Positions 1 to 10,118 of a stretch of DNA of 64,000 nucleotides are shown piece by piece. Within the stretch, counting starts at the first letter, position 1; each line of letters starts with the position of its first letter. The position numbers and the translations under genes are program-made. The DNA comes from SZAS-103 sp036496805 (GTDB lineage: Bacteria; Pseudomonadota; Gammaproteobacteria; Xanthomonadales; Xanthomonadaceae): assembly GCA_036496805.1 (NCBI GenBank), contig DASXKN010000024.1, positions 1 to 64,000 of the forward strand. The letters run 5' to 3'. The notes beneath the pieces are model-generated. The model had not been told where the DNA came from. It did not search any database and worked only from the letters and a program-made list of their open reading frames with translations.

Positions 1-27
1 GGCGCGACCGGTGCGTGAGCCGTGTCC

Positions 28-54
28 CGTCGACACGCCACCGCCGTGTCGACG
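28..54 (-). terminator. Hairpin downstream of pgi
   Basis: A 10-bp perfect inverted repeat (CGTCGACACG and CGTGTCGACG) with a 7-nt loop lies about 15 nt beyond the pgi stop codon. It has no clear U-tract, so it is a terminator-like hairpin and not a textbook intrinsic terminator. Nothing else is visible in bases 1-69. Confidence 0.4.
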
Positions 55-69
55 AGGACCGGCCAGGAC

Positions 70-1850
<1,781 letters not shown>

Positions 1851-1851
<1 letters not shown>

Positions 1852-2939
1852 CAGGCCCCTCCAGCATTGGCGAGATCGTGGGTCTTGTCGGCGATGCGTC
1901 CGAGCAGTTCCTTCCAGGACTTCACGAACGATTGCGCACCTTCATTCTGCAACCGCGCGGCGAGCGCGTCGACATCCACGCCAGCCTGCGCGAAGCGCGC
2001 CAGCGTGGCCTCGCCGTCGTCGTCCGGAGACAGGCCCTTGTCGACGCCGCCGTGGTCGGCGAAAGCCTTGAGGGTCTTCTCGGGCATCGTGTCGATGGTG
2101 TCGGGTGCCGCGAGCGCCTCGACGTAGAGGACGTCGGACGCCTTCGGGTCCTTCGTGCCCGTGCTTGCCCACAGCAGGCGCTGCGGCATGCCGCCGGCGG
2201 CGATGATCCCTTGCATGCGATCGGAGGCCAGCAGTTCGCGATAGGCCTTCCAGGTGCGCTGGCCGATCGCGATGCCGAGCTTGTTCTTCAGATCGTCCGG
2301 CACCTGGTCGGCCGCCGCCTTGTCCCAGCGGCTGACGAAGAGCGAAGCGACCGAGGCGACTTTCGGATCCAGGCCCGCCGCAATGCGCCGCTCGATGCCG
2401 CGCAGCCAGGCCTCGGCCGAAGCCAGGTAGTGTTCGCGCGAGAACAGCAAGGTGACGTTGACCGGCACGCCGGCGAAGATCGCCTCCTCGATGGCGGGAA
2501 CGCCTTCGGGCGTACCGGGAATCTTGACGAACAGGTTCGCCCGATCGGCCTGGGCGTGGATGGCCTTGGCGGCGGCGATGGTGCCGGCGGTGTCGGCGGC
2601 CAGCAGCGGCGAGACTTCCATCGACACCCAGCCGTCCACGCCGCCGGTCGCGTCGTGCACTGGCCGGAACAGGTCGGCGGCGCGGCGCAGGTCGTCGAGC
2701 GCCAGTTCGATGAAGGTGTCCTCGCCGGCCCTGCCCTGCTCGGCCATCGCCAGGATGTCGGCATCGTAGGCGCTGGTGCCGGCGATGGCCTCGTCGAAGA
2801 TGGTCGGGTTCGAGGTCAGGCCGGTGACCGAGAAATCCGCTATGTAGCGGGCCAGGGTCCCATCGTCGAGGATTTCGCGGGTGATGTTGTCCAGCCAGAG
2901 GCTCTGGCCGAGGTCGTGCAGTGCTTTCGTCCTGTCCAT
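1851..2939 (-). CDS. tal: Transaldolase
   Basis: Transfers dihydroxyacetone units between sugar phosphates in the non-oxidative pentose phosphate pathway. The 362-residue protein carries GLTSNPTIFDEAI (residues 40-52) and the Schiff-base lysine in NLFVKIPG (about K139). Its length fits the longer bacterial transaldolase class (TalB-type enzymes are about 315 residues). An AAGGAG lies five bases upstream of the ATG at 2939, supporting the start. It follows the HAD gene after 25 bp and its stop overlaps the pgi start by one base. Confidence 0.95.
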
Positions 2940-2964
2940 TGCAGCTCCTTGTGTGCGGTCGAGC

Positions 2965-3684
2965 TTATGTCGCGCCGGTTAAGGCGGCCTTCGAGGGTGC
3001 GTACAGCCAATCGGTCGTCGCATTGCACAGCTCGGCGATGCAATCGACCGTGCGGTCCGGCGGCGGATCGAGCGCGAGGCCGGCGGCCTCGGCCGCGTAG
3101 TGCCCCTGCTGTACGAATACGGTCGCGAGATCATCCCCCATGATGCGCTTCATCGCCGACAGCAATTGCGGCTTGTCGTCCACCATCACGTAATGCGCAG
3201 CGGGAAAGCGGACACGCAGGGCATCGAGCGAGCGCTCCTTGTGCACGGTGATCTCCACCCTGCCCGCTACCGCGTCCCACAAGCCCGATCGCTGGATCTT
3301 GCGCGGCTGGAAGACGATGTCGCCGTCGGAGAAGATCGCCGGCGCGCCGAGCGTGCGCAGGTGGGAGATCGCATCGAGCGCGCCCGGGTAAAGGTTGCCG
3401 GTGAAGGGATAGTCGAGCAGGAAGGACGACATCTGCAGCAGGTCGGACGTCTGTTTCAGTTCTGGCGTCTCGTCGATCGAAAGTCGCAGGCGCTGCAGCG
3501 CCGCGAGGTAGTCGACGTAGCCGAGCTGTTCGCGCAACGCGTCGTAGTGCTTCCAGTAGATCGCGCTGCGTTCGGGGCCGAAGTCGCGCAGCAAACGTTC
3601 GCGCAAGTCGTCCTTGAAACGGTCGTTGTCGAACAGGGTGTTGTCGACATCGAGCAGGATGACGATGTCCGGGCCACTCAGCAC
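2965..3684 (-). CDS. HAD-superfamily hydrolase (nucleotidase-like)
   Basis: A 239-residue HAD phosphatase. Motif I is LLDVDNTLFDND at residues 10-21, with the nucleophile and acid aspartates at 12 and 14. Motif II is the Ser/Asp region around IFSDGDI, motif III a Lys in QPRKIQRSG, and motif IV VMVDDKPQLL. The substrate cannot be read from sequence; the layout resembles small sugar-phosphate or pyrimidine nucleotidases. I chose the GTG at 3684, which overlaps the zwf stop (GTGCTGA), because the motif I strand begins a few residues later. The open frame upstream is only the opposite reading of zwf. It sits where a 6-phosphogluconolactonase might be expected but has no resemblance to Pgl. Confidence 0.85.
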   Translation of the reverse strand: MLSGPDIVILLDVDNTLFDNDRFKDDLRERLLRDFGPERSAIYWKHYDALREQLGYVDYLAALQRLRLSIDETPELKQTSDLLQMSSFLLDYPFTGNLYPGALDAISHLRTLGAPAIFSDGDIVFQPRKIQRSGLWDAVAGRVEITVHKERSLDALRVRFPAAHYVMVDDKPQLLSAMKRIMGDDLATVFVQQGHYAAEAAGLALDPPPDRTVDCIAELCNATTDWLYAPSKAALTGAT

Positions 3685-5102
3685 GGCGAAGGCTCCTCGC
3701 CGGCGGGGTCGTGCCAGCCCTCGCGGCTGGCGACGACCCTGGTCGCGTTGGCGGGACCCCAATCGCCGGGCTTGTACGGCATCGGCGGATCGATGTGCAC
3801 GCCGCGCGTTCCGGCGACCACCGGATCGACCACGCGCCACGCTGCCTCGACGCTGTCGTCGCGGGTGAACAGCGACGCGTCGCCGCGGATCGCGTCGCCG
3901 AGCAGGCGCTCGTAGGGCGACTTCTCGCGCTTGAGCTGGCGCCGCGCGACCAGTTCGACGTTCTCGCCGACCATCTCCTCGCCGACCTTCTTGACGCGGG
4001 TGCCGGCCGATATCACGACTTCGGGGCTCAGGCGGAAGCGGAAATAGTTGGAGTCACGCGCGCCGATCTCGTCGAAGATGCCGATCGGCGGGCGCTTGAG
4101 GTCGACGAAAACCTCGGTGGCGGTGATCGGCAGGTTCTTGCCGGCGCGGATGTAGAACGGCACGCCGGCCCAGCGCCAGGTATCGATATGCAGGCGCAGG
4201 GCGGCGAAGGTCTCGACCTGCGAATCCTTCGCCACGCCGGGCTCGTCGCGGTAGCCCTCGAACTGGCCGCGCACGACCTCGCGCGGATCGAGCGGGCGCA
4301 TCGCGCGGAACAGCCGCAGCTTCTCCTCGCGGAGCGCATCGACGTCGCGGCCGGTGGGCGCGTCCATCGCCAGCAGCGCGATCACCTGCAGCAGGTGGTT
4401 CTGCACCACGTCGCGGATCGCGCCGACTTCCTCGTAGAAGCTGCCGCGGCCCTGCACGCCGAAGTTCTCGGCCATGGTGATCTGCACGCTGTCGACGTAG
4501 TTGCGGTTCCAGATCGGTTCGAGGAAGGTGTTGGCGAAGCGGAAGTACAGCAGGTTCTGCACCGCTTCCTTGCCGAGGTAGTGGTCGATGCGGAAGACCG
4601 ATTCCTCGGGGAAGACCGCGTGCAGGGTCGCGTTGAGCGCGCGCGCCGAGGCCAGGTCGCGGCCGAAGGGTTTCTCGACGATCACCCGTGCGCCCTTCGC
4701 GCAGCCGGCCTGGTCGAGGCCCTGCACCACGGTGCCGAACAGGCTCGGCGGGATGGCGAGGTAATGGATCGGCCGCTGCGCGTTGCCGAGCGTCTGCTTG
4801 AGCCTGGCGAACGTGTCCGGGGCGCCGTAGTCGCCGTCGATGTACTGCAGCAGCGAGGACAGTTTCGCGAAGGCGTCGGGATCGAGGGTGTCGTTCTTCT
4901 CGATGCTGTCGCGTGCTCGTGCGCGCATCTGTTCGATGGTCCAGCCCGCGCGCGCCACGCCGATGATCGGGATGTCGAGGCCGTCGCGGCGGATCATCGC
5001 CTGCAGGGCGGGGAATATCTTCTTGTAGGCCAGGTCACCGGTCGCACCGAAGAACACGAAGGCGTCGGAAACCTGGCTGGAATCGAAGCTGGGAGTCGCC
5101 AT
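3678..5102 (-). CDS. zwf: Glucose-6-phosphate 1-dehydrogenase
   Basis: Oxidises glucose-6-phosphate to 6-phosphoglucono-lactone with NADP(H), the entry to the pentose phosphate pathway. The 474-residue product has the nucleotide-binding GATGDLAYKK (19-28), EKPFGRDL (143-150) and the active-site signature RIDHYLGKE (171-179). The ATG at 5102 is preferred over the GTG three codons upstream because AAGG lies eight bases before it. It is first in the zwf-HAD-tal-pgi unit and overlaps the next gene by 7 bases. Confidence 0.96.
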   Translation of the reverse strand: MATPSFDSSQVSDAFVFFGATGDLAYKKIFPALQAMIRRDGLDIPIIGVARAGWTIEQMRARARDSIEKNDTLDPDAFAKLSSLLQYIDGDYGAPDTFARLKQTLGNAQRPIHYLAIPPSLFGTVVQGLDQAGCAKGARVIVEKPFGRDLASARALNATLHAVFPEESVFRIDHYLGKEAVQNLLYFRFANTFLEPIWNRNYVDSVQITMAENFGVQGRGSFYEEVGAIRDVVQNHLLQVIALLAMDAPTGRDVDALREEKLRLFRAMRPLDPREVVRGQFEGYRDEPGVAKDSQVETFAALRLHIDTWRWAGVPFYIRAGKNLPITATEVFVDLKRPPIGIFDEIGARDSNYFRFRLSPEVVISAGTRVKKVGEEMVGENVELVARRQLKREKSPYERLLGDAIRGDASLFTRDDSVEAAWRVVDPVVAGTRGVHIDPPMPYKPGDWGPANATRVVASREGWHDPAGEEPSPC

Positions 5103-5218
5103 CTCTTGCACCTTTCCCTGGTTCGCGCGGATCGCCAGAGCGGCACGCGCGATGGTTCGCCTCCAAGAGTATCAGGATGACGCGGCCGCGCTGGACGTGC
5201 GCTGAAGAAATGCATATC

Positions 5219-5363
5219 CCTTCTCCCTTCGGGAGAAGGTGCCCGAAGGGCGGATGAGGGGCCGACAAAACTGCGCGTTCTGTATGTATCGAATACTTAA
5301 AAAAACGCATTGTCCTGCTTGTGCCGGCCCCTCACCCCAACCCCTCTCCCGGCGGGAGAGGGG
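5219..5363. repeat. Pair of inverted hairpin repeats, terminator-like
   Basis: Two hairpins lie between the peptidase gene and zwf. At 5341-5363 a 10-bp perfect stem CCCCTCTCCC/GGGAGAGGGG sits just beyond the peptidase stop and may end its transcription. At 5219-5238 is a second stem, CTTCTCCC/GGGAGAAG. Each is followed by a GAGGGGC-type tail facing the other, so the pair reads as an inverted double unit. Such hairpins are recalled as interspersed repeats in xanthomonads. The zwf promoter must lie between here and 5102, but I see no clear boxes. Confidence 0.6.
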
Positions 5364-5371
5364 CTCTCATG

Positions 5372-7603
5372 TCAGTTGCCATTCGCCTTCAGGTGCACAT
5401 CGAAGAAGTCCGCGATCGCGTGGCGCACGTGCTTCTGCATTGCCGGCGTGGACAGGCCGTGCTTGCCGCCGGGGTAGGTCATCAACTGGAATTGCGTGCC
5501 GTGCTCCTGCAAGGCAGCCATGAGCCTGGTCGAATTGGTGAACTGCACGTTGTCGTCGGCCATGCCGTGCGCCAGCAGCATCGGCGACTTCAGGCCACCG
5601 ATCCAGTGCAGCACGCTCGACAGGTCGTATCCCTGCGGGTTGAGCTGCGGCGTGGAGAGGTAGCGCTCGGTGTAGAAGGTGTCGTACAGGCCCCAGTCGA
5701 TCACCGGGGCGACCACCACGCCGGCGGCGATCTCGTCGGAATGCTTTGCGAGCAGCATCGAACTCATGAAGCCGCCGTAGCTCCATCCGAATACGCCGAT
5801 GCGTTTCGGGTCGACGTACGACTGCGACTTGAGCCAGTGGATGCCGGCCATCTGGTCATCGACCTCGATGCGGCCGAGTTGCTTGTAGATGCCGTCGCTG
5901 AAGGCGCGACCGCGCCGCGCCATGCCGCGATTGTCGAGGCTGAAGACGACGTAGCCTTGCTGCGCCATGTAGACCGGAAACAGGTCGCCCCAGTCGCGTG
6001 CGACCGTCTGGACGTGCGGGCCGCCATAGAAGTTGTCGAACACCGGATAGCGCTTGCCCGGATCGAAATGAGCCGGCTTGTAGAGGCGGTAGTAAAGCAG
6101 TTGCCCGTCGGCCGCCTTGATCGTCCCGAATTCGGGGACGATGTGCGCATCGTGGTACGGCCAGTACGGGTGGTGCTCGTCGAGCTTGTTCTGTTCGATC
6201 CATGCGAGGAAACGACCATCGGCAGCGTGCACCGAAACCTGCGGCGGCGTGGCGGGGTCGGCGAAACGGTCGATGTAGATCGAAGGCTGCTTGCCGAAAT
6301 CGACGCGATGCGTGCCGTCGCCCTGGCTGATGCGTCGTGGCGCATCGGCGCTGCTGCCATCGAGCCTGAGCGCGTAGAGCTGGCGATCGGGCACGAAGTC
6401 GCGGTTCGACTCGACGAACACCTCACCGTGTTCTTCATCCACCGCGCGCACGCTGTCGACGTTCCACGAACCCGAACTGATCGCGTGTTTCAGCGTGCCA
6501 TCGAGATCGTAGAGATACAGGTGGTGGAAACCGGAGCGGTCGCTGCCCCAGACGAAGGCGTCCTGGTGCTTGAGGAAATGCAGGTCGTTGTCGAGGTCGA
6601 TCCAGGTCTTGCTGGTTTCGGCCAGCAGCTTGCGCTGGGCGAGCGTGGTCGCGTCGACCAGCATCAGGTCCATGTGCTGCTGGTCGCGCTGCATCAACTG
6701 GTAGCTCAGGCGCTTGCCGTCGGGCAGCCAGTCGACGCGGCACAGGTAGATATCCGGATTCGCGCCAAGAGCCACCCAGCGCGCAGGGCCGCCAGTCGGC
6801 GACACCAGGCCCAGCTTCACCTCCACATTCGTTGCGCCAGCGGCCGGATAGCGCTGTTCGACGATCTCGGCGCGGTCGGCATAGACCTCAAAGCGCTTCA
6901 CCAGCGCCACCTTCGCCTCGTCGAAGCGCTCGAACGCGATCGCCGAATCGTCCGGCGCCCACCAGTAGCCGTGGAAGCGGTCCATCTCCTCCTGCGCGAC
7001 GAACTCGGCCTCGCCGTTGTGCACGCTGCCGCCGCCGTCGCGGGTGAGCTGGTGCGGCTTGCCGTCGGCCAGGTCGATCACCCACAGGTTCTGCGCGGAG
7101 ACGTAGGAGACGTAGCGGCCCTTCGGCGAGATCTGCGGATCGGTCGCCTCGCCGCCGCCGGTGTCGAGCGTGCGCAACGCATGGTCCTGGGCTGCGCCGA
7201 GGTCGTAGAGATAGAGCTTGCCGGCCAGCGGGAACAGCAGCTTGCTCCCGTCCGGAGACCAGTTGTACTCGACGATGCCGTGGCTGCCGGCGATGCGCGC
7301 GCGCTCGCGCCGCGCCTTCTCGACATCGGAGAGCTGCTCGCCGTTCGGCGCAAGCGTCTTCGAGTCGACCAGCATCCGCGTCGCGTTCGCCTTGACGTTG
7401 TATTCCCATAGGTCGAAGGTCGTGCGGTCGTCGGGCTTCGGACGCAGGAAGGTGACGCGTTCGCCGTCGGGCGAAACCTTGAGCTGGGTCGGGACCGCCC
7501 CGCTCAGGTTGCCGCCGCCGTAGAGGCGGTCGATGGTCAGCTGGTCGGCGAAGACCGGCGTGGTCGCGGCCATCATCAGGAACGCCAAGGCGATCGATTG
7601 CAC
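5372..7603 (-). CDS. Dipeptidyl peptidase IV-like S9 serine peptidase
   Basis: A secreted or periplasmic prolyl dipeptidyl peptidase of family S9B. The 743-residue protein has a signal peptide (hydrophobic core to VFA-D near residue 19), an N-terminal beta-propeller region, the DPP-IV double-Glu motif in AQEEMDRFHGYWW, and a C-terminal alpha/beta hydrolase with Ser in GWSYGG, Asp in HGMADDN and His in GGKHGLS. I chose GTG at 7603 because GGAGG lies seven bases upstream; an ATG nine codons earlier lacks this. It is monocistronic and divergent from cardiolipin synthase. Confidence 0.92.
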   Translation of the reverse strand: MQSIALAFLMMAATTPVFADQLTIDRLYGGGNLSGAVPTQLKVSPDGERVTFLRPKPDDRTTFDLWEYNVKANATRMLVDSKTLAPNGEQLSDVEKARRERARIAGSHGIVEYNWSPDGSKLLFPLAGKLYLYDLGAAQDHALRTLDTGGGEATDPQISPKGRYVSYVSAQNLWVIDLADGKPHQLTRDGGGSVHNGEAEFVAQEEMDRFHGYWWAPDDSAIAFERFDEAKVALVKRFEVYADRAEIVEQRYPAAGATNVEVKLGLVSPTGGPARWVALGANPDIYLCRVDWLPDGKRLSYQLMQRDQQHMDLMLVDATTLAQRKLLAETSKTWIDLDNDLHFLKHQDAFVWGSDRSGFHHLYLYDLDGTLKHAISSGSWNVDSVRAVDEEHGEVFVESNRDFVPDRQLYALRLDGSSADAPRRISQGDGTHRVDFGKQPSIYIDRFADPATPPQVSVHAADGRFLAWIEQNKLDEHHPYWPYHDAHIVPEFGTIKAADGQLLYYRLYKPAHFDPGKRYPVFDNFYGGPHVQTVARDWGDLFPVYMAQQGYVVFSLDNRGMARRGRAFSDGIYKQLGRIEVDDQMAGIHWLKSQSYVDPKRIGVFGWSYGGFMSSMLLAKHSDEIAAGVVVAPVIDWGLYDTFYTERYLSTPQLNPQGYDLSSVLHWIGGLKSPMLLAHGMADDNVQFTNSTRLMAALQEHGTQFQLMTYPGGKHGLSTPAMQKHVRHAIADFFDVHLKANGN

Positions 7604-7775
7604 ATCCTGTCCTCCGGTTGGAGCCCGCATTATTGGCCGGCTGCGGCGTCGGCGCCATCATCGCCTTCACGGCGATGAACACGATGGCGAAGCGGTGGCC
7701 ACGCTCGAAGGGCGTCCGTCGCGCGTACAGCCTGGGCACCGATTCTTCAGCTGCGACTCTGTCAGAATCCCCGTG

Positions 7776-9197
7776 ATGCACCTGCCCTTCGCGCTGCCCG
7801 AACACGTGCTCGCCCTGCTGTGGGCCGTGTGGCTGTGCTACCTCGTCGCGCTGGCGGTGTGGATCGTGATCCAGCAGCGCGAGCCCGTCGCCACCCTGAG
7901 CTGGCTACTGGCGCTGGCCGCCCTTCCCTTCGTCGGCTTCCTCATCTACTACGCGTTCGGACCGCAGCGCATCCGCCGCCAGGCGCGCAGGCGCCTGCGC
8001 AGCCAGGCCGCAGCCGGAGTCCGGCGCATGGACGTCGCGGGCGCGAATGCCGGGCTGGAACTGGGGCGCGTCGGCACAGCGACCACCGGCTACCCGATGA
8101 CCACCAGCACGCGGGCGCAGTTGCTCGTCGATGGTGCGGCGACCTTCGATGCCATCGTCGAGGCCATCGACGCTGCGCAGCGCCATGTGCACGTCGAGTA
8201 CTACATCTTCGTCGCCGACGCGAGCGGCACCCGCTTCCGCGACGCCCTCGTCGCGCGCGCACGCGCCGGGGTCAAGGTGCGCCTGCTGCTCGACGGCGTC
8301 GGCTCGCGAGCGCTGCGCGGCGACTTCCTGGCGCCGTTGCTAGATGCCGGCGCCGAGGTTGCATGGTTTCATCCGGTGCGCTGGTGGCTGACGGCGTTCC
8401 TGCGCCCCAAACTCAACCTGCGTACCCATCGCAAGATAGTCGTCTGCGACGGCTGCACGGGTTTCACCGGCGGCATCAACGTCACCGACGACGAGAACGA
8501 GCGCGTCAACCCGTCGGCCTATCACGACCTGCACCTGCGTTTCGACGGCGATGCGGCGCGCTGGCTGCAGGTCGCATGGATCGAGGACTGGTGTTACGCG
8601 ACTGGCCAGGTGTTGCGCGAGTCGGATTTGGGCGAGTCTCCTGCGCCGGGACCGGTCTGCACGCAGATCCTGCCGTCGGGTCCGGACAATCCCTGGGAAC
8701 CCATCCACCGCGTCCACGTGGAAGCGATCCATCGCGCCGAACATCGCGTCTGGCTGGCCACGCCCTATTTCGTGCCGAGCCAGGCGGCCCTGTTTGCGCT
8801 GGGCGGAGCGGCGATGCGCGGGCTCGACGTGCGCCTGGTCGTTCCCGAACGCAGCGATTCGCGCCTCGTCGACGCGTGCGCGCGTTCGTACTTCGAACAC
8901 CTGCAAAAAGCAGGCGTGCGCGTCTATCGCTACGGGCCGCGGATGCTGCACGCGAAGGCGCTGCTGGTGGACGATGGCCTGGCATTGATCGGCACGGCGA
9001 ACATGGATTCGCGCAGCTTCCGGCTCAACTTCGAGATCTCGGTGCTGTTCTGCGACAGGGGCGTCGCGGGCGACCTCGAGAAATTCTTCGAGGCCGACTT
9101 CTCGGCGGCGAAGGAAATACCCAACCCGCTGCCCAAACGTCGTTTCACGCAGCGGCTGAGCGAAGGCCTGGCGCGGCTGTTCTCGCCGATTCTTTGA
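7776..9197 (+). CDS. cls: Cardiolipin synthase (phospholipase D family)
   Basis: Inner-membrane enzyme condensing phosphatidylglycerol (or related lipids) into cardiolipin. The 473-residue protein begins with two hydrophobic segments (about 8-30 and 40-58), then two HKD phosphodiesterase motifs: HRKIVVCDG with downstream GG-N, and HAKALLVDD with GTANMDSRS. Length and layout match bacterial ClsA. ATG 7776 fits the start of the first membrane helix; the in-frame GTG directly before it is possible. No strong Shine-Dalgarno is visible. Confidence 0.93.
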   Translation: MHLPFALPEHVLALLWAVWLCYLVALAVWIVIQQREPVATLSWLLALAALPFVGFLIYYAFGPQRIRRQARRRLRSQAAAGVRRMDVAGANAGLELGRVGTATTGYPMTTSTRAQLLVDGAATFDAIVEAIDAAQRHVHVEYYIFVADASGTRFRDALVARARAGVKVRLLLDGVGSRALRGDFLAPLLDAGAEVAWFHPVRWWLTAFLRPKLNLRTHRKIVVCDGCTGFTGGINVTDDENERVNPSAYHDLHLRFDGDAARWLQVAWIEDWCYATGQVLRESDLGESPAPGPVCTQILPSGPDNPWEPIHRVHVEAIHRAEHRVWLATPYFVPSQAALFALGGAAMRGLDVRLVVPERSDSRLVDACARSYFEHLQKAGVRVYRYGPRMLHAKALLVDDGLALIGTANMDSRSFRLNFEISVLFCDRGVAGDLEKFFEADFSAAKEIPNPLPKRRFTQRLSEGLARLFSPIL

Positions 9198-9442
9198 CGC
9201 CTGATCGAGACACGGAACACCCCGGATGTCCAGCGGAATGCATCACCGCGATGGAAACCAGCTCCTGCGGCGGGCGCATTTAATGAATCGCTAATCTTTT
9301 GCTGAGCCTTTGGCAACAAGGCCTCTGGCATCGTGCTTGAAGGCGCAACAAAGAACCCCATTGAGCCAATTCCGCGATCGTCAGGATGACGGCCAAATTT
9401 GCACGAAGCGGCGCATCCTTCCAACCTTCCTGGAGAATGCCG

Positions 9443-9844
9443 ATGAACCTGCTACCACGACTGCGCTGGTTGCTGCTGTCCGCCGCATTGATCGCTTCGT
9501 GCGCATTCGCCGCGCCGATGACCGAGGAACAGAAGATCGAAGCGATGATCCACAGCGTCGAAGTGCTGCCCGGCGCGCAGTTCATACGCAATGGAAGCGC
9601 CTACGACGGCAAGGCCGCCGCGGACCATCTCCGTTCCAAGAGGCAGTACGCGGGCAGCCGCATCAAGACCGCCCAGGATTTCATCGAGGGCATCGCCTCG
9701 CATTCGTCGATGAGCGGGCAGCCTTACCAGGTACGTTTCGCAGACGGCAAGACCGAGAACGCAGGCGTCTACTTCCACGACGAACTCAGGCATCTGGAAA
9801 CGCCGGACGCCTCGGCAACGGCCCCGATGAAGTCCGCGCCCTGA
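9443..9844 (+). CDS. YfeK-like secreted protein, DUF5329
   Basis: A 133-residue exported protein of unknown function. After a signal peptide (about residues 1-23) it carries the DUF5329 pattern known from E. coli YfeK: FIRNG, an HLR element, TAQDFIEGIAS-S and SGQPYQVRFADG, ending near YFHDELRHLE. ATG 9443 is chosen because GGAG precedes it and the signal peptide starts there. A hairpin terminator follows within 10 bases, so it is monocistronic. It lies directly outside the left end of the tRNA-Glu element, so before insertion it was convergent with the tRNAs. Confidence 0.82.
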   Translation: MNLLPRLRWLLLSAALIASCAFAAPMTEEQKIEAMIHSVEVLPGAQFIRNGSAYDGKAAADHLRSKRQYAGSRIKTAQDFIEGIASHSSMSGQPYQVRFADGKTENAGVYFHDELRHLETPDASATAPMKSAP

Positions 9845-9850
9845 ATGGCA

Positions 9851-9878
9851 AAGGCCGCCTTTCGGCGGCCCTTGTCTT
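9851..9878 (+). terminator. Intrinsic terminator of the DUF5329 gene
   Basis: GGCCGCC-TTTC-GGCGGCC is a perfect 7-bp GC stem preceded by A residues and followed by CTTGTCTT. It begins seven bases after the stop codon and could work in both directions. Confidence 0.75.
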
Positions 9879-9887
9879 CGATCGTAT

Positions 9888-9933
9888 TGGCGTCCCCACG
9901 GGGATTCGAACCCCGGTCGCATCCGTGAAAGGG
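9888..9933 (-). repeat. attL: partial copy of the tRNA-Glu 3' part
   Basis: These 46 bases are identical to 12165-12210 and correspond to the 3' 46 nt of tRNA-Glu (anticodon loop through CCA). Identity stops exactly at the anticodon stem; the rest of the tRNA is absent here, so this is not a gene. This is the direct repeat expected when a tyrosine-recombinase element integrates into a tRNA gene and restores its 3' end. Confidence 0.9.
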
Positions 9934-10047
9934 TTGCAACTATCGTCCCCTGCGATTTCCCCAAGTCCACTCGAATTTTGATTAAACTATTGTAAATTGC
10001 GGCTTACAGGCCATATGTGTACAGTGGCGTCCGTAGTCGTTTCCCCC

Positions 10048-10076
10048 GGTCTATTCCCCATAACTCCCCATGGGGA
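10048..10076 (+). other. Candidate integrase arm site, left
   Basis: GGTCTATTCCCCA followed four bases later by TCCCCA and then TGGGGA. The same 13-mer with a second TTCCCCA at nearly the same spacing occurs at 12094-12117 near the other end. The site lies 115 bp inside attL and just upstream of the integrase gene, as arm-type sites do. The function is inferred. Confidence 0.5.
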
Positions 10077-10118
10077 ATTGATACGTAACCCGGAACACAA
10101 CGTCACCGGACAGGCCCC

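Noticed and set aside
9888..9933. Second tRNA-Glu gene
   Set aside because: Only the 3' 46 nt match; the D arm and 5' acceptor strand are missing, so it is an attachment-site duplicate.
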